Below are positions 1 through 10,640 of a stretch of 64,000 bases of DNA, one piece after another (position 1 is the stretch's first letter; every line of letters starts with the position of its first letter). The DNA is from Massospora cicadina (taxonomy: Eukaryota; Entomophthoromycota; Entomophthoromycetes; Entomophthorales; Entomophthoraceae): assembly GCA_022478985.1 (NCBI GenBank), contig JAKSZP010006603.1, positions 231,479 to 295,478 on the forward strand, given 5' to 3'. The notes under the pieces were generated by a model, which worked only from the letters and a program-made list of their open reading frames with translations, searched no databases and was not told the DNA's origin. The position numbers and the translations under genes are program-made.

Positions 1-545
1 GGGTACTCCAGTCAGAGGGCTGATCACTTATAAGCTTCTAAAGGTTATTTACTAAGGTTTCATTAACCTGTTCAAAGGTTACGTTTGGTTCTGGATGTTG
101 GGGAGCAGTTGAATCCCAAAGATTGCCATCAATTAATCAGCTTTGGAAGGACATAGAAATTAGTTTTTGTCAATGAGTATGAACTGCATGCAGCCATGCC
201 GCTAAATGGTACACTTAACTATGGGTGTAGAAGCAGTTATGGCCCCATATTGCGGATGGCTCATGCTTCCACCCACCAGGTTAGGTGAGCTATCACTACC
301 AGAAATTATTTGGAGCAATTCACGCCTGTCAGCAAAGGCCCTACAACTTCAATGGAAACTGTATGACAAAAGGAATGAGGTTTAACTAGAAGATGGTGGT
401 TCTCTTATTGAAAGGCTTCTCCATTTGGCATTCATGACAAAACATGTGATATTTTCAAGCACATCAAAGTGCTACTTTCCCATTAATATCACAGCTTCAT
501 AATTTCCAATGTTTCAACAGTCCTCTATGTCCCATTGCCTTATGG
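1..545 (-). pseudogene. integrase N-terminal zinc domain of element Z (partial)
   Basis: Reading the minus strand down from about 540 gives MGHRGLLKHWKL, a stop, then two short pieces and KYHMFCHECQMEK. The H-x-H histidines and C-x2-C cysteines of the HHCC integrase finger are all present, but three stops interrupt it. The catalytic D,D-35-E core should lie before position 1. The segment 1-400 is too decayed for me to read. Confidence 0.7.
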
Positions 546-929
546 GTGTTTAAAATAATACCTAGTCGATCAGAAGGCTTTTGAAATCACTGTGACCCCA
601 CTAATCTTTTTAAACAACATACTATCCCTCAAGAAAGCATCACTCTTATTTCATCCAGCGCCATAGTGATTTGAGGTGACTCATCAGCATATTTACCATT
701 AAAAATTTTTTATACATTATTTCAGCTAGATCCGCATAATAGCAACAGTTGGCTAGCGTGATAGAAAGTTTGAATTCTGGTTTTTAGCACCCAGATGGTA
801 GATAATCTTGAAATCATACACTTGCAGCTTTAGCGCTCATTACACAAGGTGGCCTTAAAGCTCCCAAAGATTTTTTAACCTAAGTAGCAAAGTGTAATTG
901 GTTACCAATTTAACTTTACTTTGTGGAGC

Positions 930-1330
930 TATACCCAAAATTGTTGTATGTGTAGATTGATGATAAGCACTCCCACTCCGTTTCAGTAAAATTCTGCTCT
1001 TGGCAGTTTAAAAATTGACTGCAATAAGCAACAGGATGCTCCACACCATCATTGTCCTGCTGCGACAAGACCACCACAGCAGAAAGATAAGCGTCTGTCT
1101 ACACAATAAACTCTTTCTCAAAGTTCATATATCTTAACACAGGACTGCTAACCAGCGCCATTCAAAGAGCATAAAATTGCTCTGACATTGCTCCGCCACT
1201 CAAAGGTAACATTCTTTTTCTAAAGCTCAAAGAGTGGGGGCCCAATGCATATAAAATTGGTAATGAACATATGAATTTGCTTACCCATTTTAAAAGATCT
1301 GGATATCTCATTTGATCTGGGGGTTGGTTG
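930..1330 (-). pseudogene. tether and RNase H of element Z
   Basis: The minus strand reads the thumb/tether DLLKWVSKFICSLPILYALG, then PVLRYMNFEKEFIV, a stop, TDAYLSAVVVLSQQDND, HPVAYCSQFL and NFTETEWE. This matches the Ty3/gypsy RNase H, including the first catalytic Asp in TDA. The domain degrades the RNA strand of RNA-DNA hybrids during reverse transcription. At least one nonsense codon breaks it. Confidence 0.75.
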
Positions 1331-1509
1331 TTGGTATTAGACCCATTTACGGAAGGCAGGCCTTCAGAGATTGCTTTGTAGGTCAACATATAAGATGAAT
1401 TTACTAAATTAACTATAAGATAGAAGGTGATAATCCTTGGATAAGCTTCATAAGGTATATTAAGTGGCTGGACAGATGTGGATTTCACAATGAAACCCAA
1501 TATAAATAA

Positions 1510-1982
1510 TATAGGACTATACCTTTATTAGAGGTTCAGAGGTCTAAATAAATTCCCTGTTGTTTGAACTTAACCAGTTGGCGATGGTTTAGAGGTTACC
1601 GCAGGCTAAATTCATGATTGTTGAAATTCACACTGAAATCCAAATATGAATATACCAATTGAACTTTTAATAGTAAATTTAGTGCAAGGAAAGTCTATCT
1701 TTTTAGAAATATAAACTAGTATTATTTATAGTACTAAAGAGTATCTTAGATCAAGGCAAAAAATTATCAAGAGTAATTAATTAGAGATAGGATATATCAG
1801 GATAGGTGAATAGTCAGCATTAGTTGCTGAAGTCAAATTAATTAATTGATACTATTAGGGTCAATCCCTAATACTTCAGATTGGACCTAACCAAAGTTAA
1901 TAGGGAGCTCAATCTGTTATCCGCTGTAGGCGGGTCATGACCCCTAGTTGGGGCTTCCCCCAATAAAGGGAGAATCCTGACA
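1510..1982. other. candidate insertion between RT and RNase H of Z
   Basis: In Ty3/gypsy Pol the RT thumb and RNase H are close together. Here the thumb (GFVVDA, then QQAKVEAFQKMT near 1985-2050) and the tether (DLLKWVSKFICSLPILYALG near 1240-1320) are separated by several hundred bases of AT-rich DNA with no coding motif. The minus strand at 1981 starts TGTCAGGATT, like an LTR start, but I could not find a matching CA end or a target duplication. Boundaries are uncertain. Confidence 0.35.
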
Positions 1983-1984
1983 CA

Positions 1985-2703
1985 GGTCATCTTCTGGAAG
2001 GCTTCTACTTTAGCTTGTTGTAGTCAAAGACATATGGCATCTACCACAAACCCAAAATATTTACGTTGCTCTTTAAAAAATGACATTTGAGGTTTAATCT
2101 TAGTGTTAGCTTCCACAAGCTGCAAAACAATTTCCTCTAGGTGATCTAGGTGCTCCAAAAAACGTTTTGGGAAAATATTTGATGTTGTCAAGGTAGACTA
2201 GGACATATAACAGCTTGTGATCACCCAGTTTAGTTTCATTTTGCCCTTTGAAATGTAGCCAGGGTATTAAAAAGCCCTTGTGGGATCTGAGAAGGATGGA
2301 TTAATCCTTTGGTGGTGATCATAGTACACTTTTTTTAATTGCACCGTGGGCAGCTTGATCTGCCAGTATCTTAATATTAGGTCCATTGTGGTGAAATAGC
2401 GAGCACCGCCAAGGTAAATTATTACATCATCAATTTGGGGTAGCAAATATGAAACCTTTTTTAATGATGCTATTGAGTTTCTGATAGGTGATTTCTACCT
2501 GGGTCTGTGCCATCCTTCTTATTAACAATTAGCACTGACATGGCCCAAGGACTTTTTGATGACTTGAGAATACCCTGTTCTAGTAACTTCCATATTTTAT
2601 CAGACACTACCTCTTCTACAGCCCTTGACTGATGGATTGGCTGAGACAAAAAAAAAGGAGATGGTCCCCAGTGTCTACTTGATGAATCATACACTGAGAG
2701 CAA
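1985..2703 (-). pseudogene. reverse transcriptase of element Z
   Basis: The N-terminal part shows GILKSSKSPWAMSVLIVNKKDGT, here in two pieces (ILKSSKSPWA, then VLIVNKKDGT), the typical Ty3/gypsy entry to the RT fingers. Then come FTTMDL and YWQIKLP (palm motif A), VYLDNI in place of the usual YLDDI (motif C, second Asp changed to Asn), and after a frameshift HLDHLEEIVLQLVEA and KYFGFVV. Several stops and frame changes break it. The catalytic D-to-N change alone would inactivate the enzyme. Confidence 0.8.
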
Positions 2704-2749
2704 CCCTGATCATGATCGTGTGACACGAAATTCTCTTGTTATTTTGATA

Positions 2750-3165
2750 TAACGCCATCGCCCAATATTGTTGCACCTCAGATAACCCTGTCAAAGCTTT
2801 GTGCGGAACCAATGCCATTATGCTGGCCAAATTCTGAGAGGGGAGGCCAGCTCATCTAACAAGCCAAATTAATAAATCTTATGGACCTCATAAATAGGAG
2901 TAAGGTGTAGATAAGCCACCACCTGATGACTTTAGACTGTAAGGGGCTCTTTCTGCAGGTTGGCCAAATGCAATTTAATTTCCTCAGGGCAAGATACTAT
3001 TATTAATAGAGCCACATGAGCTTCAAGACGTAATTGTTGGTAAGGACCAAGAACTTCCCCTAAAACCTTTGGTATTCTAACTTTTAGCTCCATTCTTACA
3101 ATGGCTTGGCGTCCAGATGGTATCATTAAAGCACTTACTGAATGCAGCGGTATTCCTTAGTTCTT
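2750..3165 (-). pseudogene. dUTPase-like domain of element Z
   Basis: The minus strand reads SALMIPSGRQAIVRMELKV, then RIPK, a PYQQL segment, IIVSCPEEIKLHLAN and KEPLTV. This follows the order of trimeric dUTPases: i-P-G-x-x-A-l-V, a hydrophobic i-x-i-P strand, a PRSGLA-like turn (PYQQL here), the GVIDxDYxGEIkvxlxN strand and a closing strand. Spacing from P-S-G to the L-A-N of motif 4 is close to that of known dUTPases. The catalytic Asp of the GVID motif is not conserved (S-C) and the glycine-rich last motif is not visible, so it is inactive as written. It lies between protease and RT. It could still be an unrelated linker, but element F carries a clearer version of the same motif. Confidence 0.55.
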
Positions 3166-3402
3166 GTATATTTTATTAAAAAGAACTCTAGTCTGTCACT
3201 TCAACTGTTGGTAGCAGATGGGAACTATACCATTACAGTATGCAAGTTTATGGCCTTCTCAGGTGGACTCTTGCCGTACCCCATTTGATGTAAAGTAGAA
3301 AGTGATCCGCTAACCCAGGATCTTAAAGGTTTCTTCTGCTATGTTGACCATAGCCCCAAATTAGTGCATGAAAACAACGCTAAATAACATGTTGTATTGT
3401 GG

Positions 3403-3681
3403 TTAGGCAATACAATTGCTGTTGCAGAGACAGCGATTAACCCAAAACAAAGGGGCAACGCACTGTATACTCCCTGCAAAAACAATACTTTCTGTCCCCA
3501 CAGTCCTATATACCACCCAATGATCAACGTTGGGTTTTAGTGGCAGCTTAGTTACCACCCTTGTTGATACTATGTTAACTGGGGCACCAGTGTCTATGAT
3601 AGCACGTATTTTCATTTTCTCCACAAAAATGTCACAATAAAGTAACTTAAAACAAGAAGAACTATGACTATTTCTATACAT
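3403..3681 (-). pseudogene. retropepsin (aspartic protease) of element Z
   Basis: The open piece contains AIIDTGAPVNIVSTRVV, the D-T-G-A active-site loop and following strand of a retropepsin. The catalytic Asp and Gly are present. In Ty3/gypsy elements this enzyme matures Gag-Pol inside the particle. It lies downstream of the knuckle and upstream of the dUTPase-like segment and RT. The second half (flap and the ILG-like helix motif) cannot be read in the same frame, so the domain is incomplete as it stands. Confidence 0.75.
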
Positions 3682-4112
3682 TTACGTCCAATGAATTCTT
3701 CTTATCGAGAAAATGCTTAATATGGACCCTAACTGTGGGTATTCCTTCACAATCTGCTCCACTGGAATGGCGACGTTCACTCCCTCCAATGAGGCCACAT
3801 CTGAGGAGGTTTGGGGTTCATCAGCTGAGTTACGCTCCAGGATATGGCAGGCGTATGGTTTCTGAATCTCTTGATGGATCACTTCCATGATGCCCTCCTT
3901 GAATTAAGAGCAGGTTAATACGTTCATGTCATCAGTGGTTTCTTGGTAAAGAGTTATGTCATTGGAGTCAAATTACTGACATAGGCGATCTGTTTTGATC
4001 ATATGGGACAAATAAATATGATAGAGCGAAAGTACAGAGTCCCATCTACTTCGCTTGTTCTTTTCCCTTCTTCGTCTAACTCTAGTAGAACTGCATGGAC
4101 GTTTCACTTTTC

Positions 4113-4155
4113 AAAGCAACACTATATAGTGTCCTTGCTGACTGCACTTGAAGCA
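4113..4155 (-). pseudogene. CCHC zinc knuckle of Z Gag, last cysteine lost
   Basis: The minus strand reads CFKCSQQGHYIVLL, that is C-x2-C-x4-H-x4-L. This is the retroviral nucleocapsid knuckle with the final Cys replaced. It sits between gag and protease, where the nucleocapsid is expected. The loss of a zinc ligand agrees with decay of the whole element. Confidence 0.65.
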
Positions 4156-4559
4156 AGTTACTCTAGAAAGATCTTAATTTCAAACGTCGTTAAACCCAGT
4201 CTGAGGGTTGTAAACTGGGTGAGAACGAGGTGGAGCATTCAAAAACGGCTGGGGATGACCATAAATAATCATAAGTCAGTCCTGGGTTAGGAGTCTAATT
4301 GTAACTTGGCCAAGGGTTTAGTGGAGGAGTATAAGTTAGCAGATGGTGGCCACTCACGGCTGGACCTCCATAGGAAGCCATGGGTGGTTTCAAGTCCCGT
4401 TGGGTGGGTTAAATGTGGCGGACAATTGCTGCAGGTAGTTGACAACTCATGGTAAGGAAATATTCCCATAAAGAAATGGAGCCATCGTGTTGTATAGCTC
4501 CCAATGGGTTTTCATAGTGGCGGTCATAGTAATGCTAACATCCTCCTCTGACATTATTC

Positions 4560-5781
4560 CCACCCTTACTACAAGCACTTCCATAGTGAAGCAGTCAGCG
4601 GATTTAGAAGGGTTTAGTTTTGTTGAAACCTGATATTCAGGAAGTCTGTTTTCCGTTGCGCCATCTTTTCTACCCCACTGAACAAATAGAGCACCATATC
4701 TTTTACCTCATTGTAGGTTACAAAGCTATCCGCCAGGCAACAGGTAGCCTGGTCAGCACTAACGACATCCAGAGTGGAGTTTGATAACTTCTCCTTATGG
4801 CAATCTGAAACCCCTTTGACAGAAAATTCAAACTTCTTGAAGAACCCATGCATATTTCATCCCTGGTTAATTTGGGGCAACCTTTCAATGCGCACATTCT
4901 CTTTGCAATCTGGGCTGTAATTCTGGAGAGAAAACTGACCTGTCTACAGCCTAGCGAATGCACCCCCCACATAGGGGCCATAGATAGAGCGGTGAACAGA
5001 AGGGGCGGCCATTGGGGCCTTTTGGGAAGCGGTGGCCTCTTTAGCCAGAAATTTGATGACAAATGGGTGTTGCTAACTCGCAGACCAGTAATATTTATCT
5101 CATGACTCAAGACTATATGTAACTTGACTCCCTTCACTCACCTGGTCTGCAAACAGCTCCTCCATGATGCGATCTGAGTTAACTGATCCATACTGACAGC
5201 ACCCCCTGCCATCCTGTCTAAGCTCGTTGACCTCTCTTTGTAAATCCCAGTGTGTCTCCTTCTCCACAGTAATCTTTGTTCAATATTTGAAGATGCTCAA
5301 TCACATTTTTGAGAGTTCTATGCAATCTGAAACTCTGATTACTGCTGTCCCAAGATTGACGGGAGGTATCATCTAATTGACTTACTAGTGCGGCTCACTC
5401 TCAAAGAGTCCTCATATGATCATAGAAGGCTTCTAAACTAAACCAGTGATTGAAATATTCCACTGACTCCACGAATGGAAGGGTCACAGGTCATACTTGA
5501 TTAGAACTGTTAAAGCCCTCAAGGTGAGCTATCCATTTCAACAACTGGCCATATTCAATGGAACTGAGAAATGAATAACTTAAATTATTTGCAGTATGGT
5601 GGTTAATCAGTCTACTTCTCAATTGACTAAGATCAATTGTGACAGAGTCAACTTGCTCAGTTATGCGCTGCTCCAACAAAGTAGCGCGGTTCTTACTGCA
5701 AAACATGGCAGAGTCAATACCTGACACAAATGTTAGAATTTTCTGCATGATTTGTTCTGTTTTCCCTTTCAAGGTTGTCAT
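4560..5781 (-). pseudogene. gag of element Z (broken)
   Basis: This is structural Gag, which would form the virus-like particle. The first open piece (5491-5781) looks helical and coiled-coil-like, as in many Ty3/gypsy Gag N-termini. The piece at 4614-4853 contains FFKKFEFSV and, further on, VTYNEVKDMVLYLFSG. A matching stretch lies in element G near 54510-54700 (FFKRFEFAVEG, then INYQEVKDTVL with a stop), which ties Z and G to one lineage. Frames change several times between 5100 and 4560. No start can be trusted beyond the methionine at 5781. The Gag assignment rests on position relative to protease and knuckle and on the match to G. Confidence 0.6.
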
Positions 5782-7129
5782 GTCCCTAATTTAGGTGAGC
5801 GTGAGTCCTCTCCAATTCAGTAGCTCACCATAACTTGGGGTAGCTCCTGATTTAAACGGGGTACAAGTTGATCCATCTAGCTGTGAGCGTCAGAAATATG
5901 GGTATGTACTTGAAAAAGAGCCCATTTATATCCTTAAACATCCTTTGAGGCATTTTATTCAATAACTGATTATCGTTTTGCTGCAAGTGTTTGAACTTTA
6001 TTATGTCCCAAATTTTAATGTTGTGTCAAGCTAGGACACACAGAAAATCCTGAATAGATGGTTGTACATACATGATCAGATATTTTACTGGCCCATGAGA
6101 TTTTAGACAGCATGTTAGGCCAGTAATCGTAGCATTATATGGAACATATACAATTTCTAGCGCTTGAACTGACTGCGTGGTTTAAAGAACATACTCATGA
6201 AACTTTCTACGGATTTTCCGTTATAAAGAAGTTACCCTAACTGAGCCACTCCATAATACTGTAAATCTGAGCGGCGTTGACATCTGTGGAGTATCCATGC
6301 TGTGTCAACTTTAGAACTGGAAAAGTGGATAACTGCAACTCCATTTGGGAGACTTTAAGGTCACATGGCTCAATCACGGTGAACAGGGCTGGTGCATCGT
6401 TGGAGAATTCCTTAAGGTTGCCACTATAATTTTCATGAAAACACACATAAGTTCTTGACAACAATAATTAGAATTTGTCATGGTTACAGGTATTCTAGAT
6501 GGATAGTTGAATCTGCAGGTTAATTGTAGTGAGCACCACTGTCAGATTTCTGGCAGATTAGGTAAAATCCAGCAGTTTGTTGTACAGAGGTTAGACCCAA
6601 TGATAAAACGGGAGGACAATATGGAGAATGTTGTTCCCTGAGCAAAGATAGTAAGTATAAAAATATAAGACAAGCGCTTCTAGAAGACCAATTTTTATTA
6701 TTAAACGCAGCTTTGTACTGCATAACTTAAGGGATCTAAACTCATTATTACTTTGCGCTACAGAGTCCACTATAGATTGCTAACTAAAAAGTGATCCCGT
6801 TTCCATTCTCCATAGCTACTGTTATCTATCTTTCTTGCTGCGGTTGCTTCCACAACTTTCACTAAGCATGTAAACTTAATCATTATTTGTTTGGTGCAAT
6901 GTCTGCGAGATCGTAACCATTTAGCCATATTCTCATTATCAAACTTCAGCATTTGATCCGCCAACAAACAATCAAGAACATAATATAACTTTTTTGAATA
7001 TCCTCGGCTTCTAGTCACTGGTAATCAAATTATACTGAATGTACCTGAACTGCTCCCTGAAGCAGCAAGATCTGGCAGATTCCTACGCGATTGACTAACT
7101 ACCAATATGACACTAAGTGAATCATGGTC
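5782..7129. other. gene-free decayed repeat DNA
   Basis: Only short open frames without recognisable motifs occur. It should contain the 5' LTR of Z (minus) and the gag/protease side of H (plus), but I could find no LTR pair, knuckle or protease active site here. Confidence 0.4.
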
Positions 7130-7407
7130 ATTGGCCTAGTGGGAGGAAACCAACTGGTTAATTTCCTGACACCATACAACATCCAGTAAAATTCTTTGTT
7201 CAGATCTCTTACTTCTGTGTACTCTTCTTTACAATGCCTGATTTACTATACCCTGTGATTATTGGTGTGAGATGATGGCGTCGCCAGCAAGTGAACATTT
7301 ATTTAGACCTCAATTCCGCTCTTTTACCAATAGTAAGATCAGTAGAGCATTTTTAATGATACCCTCCCACCTGATGCCTCTTAGTTAGATTAAATTCCCT
7401 CCATGGA
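7130..7407 (+). pseudogene. protease C-terminus and linker of Ty3/gypsy element H
   Basis: The plus strand reads DLLYPVIIGVRWWRRQQVNIYLDL, here split as DLLYPVIIGVRWW and RRQQVNIYLDL. This resembles the p-v-I-L-G-m-x-W-L-x-x-h motif at the end of Ty3/gypsy proteases. The sequence stops at the CCTAC target site of element F and resumes at 34130, where the RT of H begins. The active-site part upstream is not recognisable. Confidence 0.55.
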
Positions 7408-7412
7408 CCTAC

Positions 7413-8004
7413 TGTAGCAATTTGTTTAGACCAACCATTCATTTCTATATTCTTTAAACTGAAACTTAGATAAGATTATGATTCCTCAGGCCTTGATGCC
7501 AAGATTAAATTTGTCAAATTAAGTTATGGTAGATTACCTTGCCCACGTGCCCACATTTTTATATGTAGCTGAATAGCTAACACGGATCAAATCTTTATTA
7601 CCCCACCATAATTATCCCACAAATTACTTGCTATCAATTTATGAGGCTTTATAGCGTAATAAAAAGGATCCCTTTTTATTTTTTTTTATTTTCTCAATTG
7701 CCCCGCTGGTGTAAAAACAATCATTAAGGGGTTTGACCCAAAATCCCAAGACAATGATCTATGCCAGTTTCTAGAATAACTTTAAATTGATTAGTACTCT
7801 ATTGCTTAATTTAAAATGATGGGTTTGGAAATAAAAGGGTTCTATTTTTTACCTAACTGGTTACAAGCAGCTAAATAAAACCATTGATGTTAATAAAATT
7901 AACTTCTGACATTAGGGTTACTGTCTCCATACAGTTTCTTTATTTATTATAAAAAAGTATTTGACCTTTGCAGTTGTAGTCAAGCCTCAGCGCTGATCAC
8001 AACA
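7413..8004 (+). repeat. 5' LTR of element F
   Basis: The sequence begins TGTAGCAATTTG and ends ATCACAACA. It aligns along its length with the three pieces of the 3' LTR, for example CAGGCCTTG..CCAAGATTAA, GATTACCTTGCCCACG and TTAGGGTTACTGTCTCCATA. A stretch starting TGGTGCTCATGCC at 8007 sits two bases after the LTR, where a tRNA primer-binding site is expected. I cannot name the tRNA. Confidence 0.8.
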
Positions 8005-8469
8005 TTTGGTGCTCATGCCAGGGGCCACTTTTGGTACCCTCTTTTCTGCTCAAAAATCCTTAAGTAGTCATGATAAGATGACGATTGTTGGGTCAGCCCG
8101 CCATATATTCATTATGATAAACCAGATTATTAAGATGCTCAGCCGAGTTCTAGAATCACAGTTTTGTTTGCTGAAGCTTTATTTCAGGTTGCATTAGAGT
8201 ATTAAACAGTTCCTGCTATCACAAAAATACTTCAAGAGTTTAAAACGTTGCGCGTCCTGTTCCAATCTTAGGAGCAGCAAATATAGAACTTAAATTTTTT
8301 CAGTTGATTAGTCTACCCAGAAGCAGGAGAAGGCCAAACAAAAATCTAAAGTGGAATGGCAACACTTTACAAGTATAGTAAACAACTCTACCAGGATCAT
8401 AAGTGCACTATGCGTAAGTCTGGACAAGTGCATAGCCAAGTAATTCATCAGATATGAATTCTAACAATT

Positions 8470-9120
8470 CTAGGTATAATGTTGTGACCACTGTGCCTAA
8501 TGTATTAACAGCTTCACCTTTATTGGATGATACCGCCATCTCTGCCATGGAAGCCCCCACTTCCATCAACTCAGATCCTCCAGCTTAATCAGCGCCTTCT
8601 CCTTCAGTAAATCTGGTCAACTTTCACAAGTTGAATAGACATGAAAATATCCATATTTTTGTATGCATATTTGAAAAATCTATGGGATATATTAATGACC
8701 TAACTTAATTAGCCGCCATGTTGAATTTACTGGATCCCTATAGCCAAGAGTTTTAAAACCAAAATAACTGAATACAGCATGTATTAAAATTAACGCAAAA
8801 CATTATTATTATTGAAATTGATGACTGGAACAGATGATAGGATTAAACCCGCCTTCCTATCAATTAAATTTTAAGTTGGTGAGGAAGTGTCAGCATTATC
8901 TAATTTGTTTTACTATGAGGCTCAAGTTTTACATGGGTCCCGAGTTCTGAGTCATTGTGGTGCTCAGATTACTTTCTGCTACACCTACAAGCCTCACATA
9001 CAATTGTATTGGGCCATGCTACCCATTCTGAATTCCAATGTTTCTATCACTTAAATGTTAAACTTCCTTTAGCGCAGCGCCCTTACTTTCAACTCTCTAA
9101 TACAAACCCTTAAAAATAAT
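8470..9120 (+). pseudogene. gag-like remnant of element F
   Basis: Downstream of the 5' LTR the plus strand gives broken pieces such as KPAFLSIKF and EEVSALSNLFYYEAQVLHGS. They have the look of a Ty3/gypsy capsid region (a short helix-rich stretch after a putative leader), but no motif is decisive. LINE A interrupts the region at 9120. The call rests mainly on position after the LTR. 8025-8470 shows no coding motif and is probably untranslated leader. Confidence 0.35.
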
Positions 9121-9133
9121 GCTTTTCTTTCTC

Positions 9134-9153
9134 GTAACAATCACTTTAGTTAC
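9134..9153 (+). other. 5' terminal hairpin of LINE A
   Basis: GTAAC (9134-9138) pairs with GTTAC (9149-9153). The same place in LINEs B and E has GTTGCAA/TTGCAAC, so the paired bases change together. Confidence 0.55.
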
Positions 9154-9200
9154 TACGATTTGATTTGAACAGCAAATTTGGATAATCACACACAGGAAAG

Positions 9201-10640
9201 ATGGGCAACTTTAATAACAAAAATAATAAAACATGGGCGAGCGTCATGGCAAGCGGTGCGATTAATGGTGCAACTAAGGGCAAGAAACGCCCTGGAGGGG
9301 GACCAGGAACCCAATCTGCAAAGAAATTGCAAACTCAGACACCATCTGGGTTTATGGTATTTACTGTAAAGCACGTGCAATACATGTACATTCAATATAA
9401 CCAACCTTTGTCAAAGGTGGAACACGGGATCAGACTCTTCCTTGGGGATGAGTCATCAACCCTGTGAGAGAAAACATGTGAGGCACAGCCCTCACTTTTC
9501 CCTCACGCGGTGTACGTAGCCACTAACAACATGGGCCATGGCTGGATCAATATTGGTTTTGAAACAGCCGATGAAGCTGATGCTGCAGCAAAAATCTGCG
9601 TGGAAATTGCCCTCCCTGAGGGCAAAAAATTGTGCGCACCGTGCACACCAGATGGAACAAAGCAAAAACTTTGTTCATCTCATTTAACTCGCTCCCCACC
9701 AACCTTCCTCATAAGGTAATCGAGGAGGAGCTCTGAAAAGGTCTTGTGGCCTACGGAGAAATCTAACAACTTGAAAAACAGCGATTTCGCTTAATGCCTG
9801 ACCTGTGCATGGGCAAAGTTATCGCTGTAATCAACCCCTTCCTAGAAGTGGAAGAGAATTTATCCAGAATTCCTCACGCAGCAGAATTTCACTTTGCAGA
9901 TGGGGGCCAGTCGGCTGCATTCTGAGTTACACTGGAATGCGCACCACCCATTTGCAACCACTGTGGCACACTGGGCCACAAGGAACATGCATGCCCTGTA
10001 AAAGAGGGCTTAATGGAAAATGATTTTTGTGAAGAAGCTATGGACGAGGATAATGAAAACTTTGCCAAAATGACTGATGGCCACCACCCATTCTGCTGGG
10101 GTGAAGATGGACTATACTCAATCGTAAACCCAGTTACAAGTAAACAGCGTAAAGCAGCACAAAAAGCCCGCAAGAGAGCAGCGGCTGAAGCGGCGGCACA
10201 CGCGGAATCTTCCATTAACCATGGACAAATTTGAGAGGATATTTTGGATATTCACTGAACCAACCAATCAGAACAATATGCCCAGGTCAAAAATTTTCAC
10301 AGTAACCAGACTGAGCCACAAAGCGTCATCAGTCATGTACATACTGTGGAACAATGCAACCGCAATATGGGTGAAAATGCGGTGCACAATGCAACAAAGT
10401 TGAACCTCAAAAATCTAAAATTCAATTAACAACCCGCATCAAATCAACATGAGACCTGTGCAGGAAAAGTTGATGCAAATGCAAAAAATCGCAATTCCCT
10501 TGAATCATTGGGTCAGATCAAGGGAACCAACAATGGCAGTAAAAGAGTTGGAGTACAGATGTGGAGCATGGCCAAAATGAGCCGCGGTGGGATAGGACCA
10601 GAGGGTCCTCCCAACCGCTCCTGAGGCGCCGCGGGCACCT
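9201..10640 (+). pseudogene. ORF1 (RNA-binding, CCHC) of LINE A
   Basis: ORF1 of such LINEs is an RNA-binding protein that coats the element RNA. The piece from 9201 carries a basic N-terminus (GATKGKKRPGGG) and then YNQPLSKVEHGIRLFLG. The equivalent stretches of LINEs B, E and K read EHGVRVFLDIQQ or similar, so this is the conserved core. A different frame gives CNHCGTLGHKEHAC near 9950-9995, a perfect C-x2-C-x4-H-x4-C knuckle. It is followed by an acidic and then an Ala/Lys-rich segment (SKQRKAAQKARKRAAAEAAA). At least three frame changes break it. The start at 9201 is the best methionine but is not certain. Confidence 0.7.

Larger units (their letters stand above)
1..5781 (-). mobile_element. 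Ty3/gypsy LTR retrotransposon Z, 3' end outside the window
   Basis: Read on the minus strand, the order is gag, CCHC knuckle, protease, dUTPase-like domain, RT, RNase H and integrase zinc domain, which is the Ty3/gypsy order with an added dUTPase between protease and RT. Every domain is broken by stops or frameshifts, so this is an old copy. The rest of the integrase and the 3' LTR lie before position 1. I could not place the 5' LTR: the minus-strand upstream region (5782 to about 7100) shows no copy of any other LTR in the window. The Gag resembles that of element G. Confidence 0.85.

Noticed and set aside
1510..1982. Solo LTR inside the RT/RNase H region of Z
   Set aside because: A TG start is visible on the minus strand but no CA end, no target duplication and no second copy was found. 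Listed only as a candidate insertion.
7399..7403. CTCCA as the target duplication of F (LTR starting at 7404)
   Set aside because: It does not occur after the 3' LTR. Placing the LTR start at 7413 gives a perfect CCTAC on both sides and restores the reading of H.
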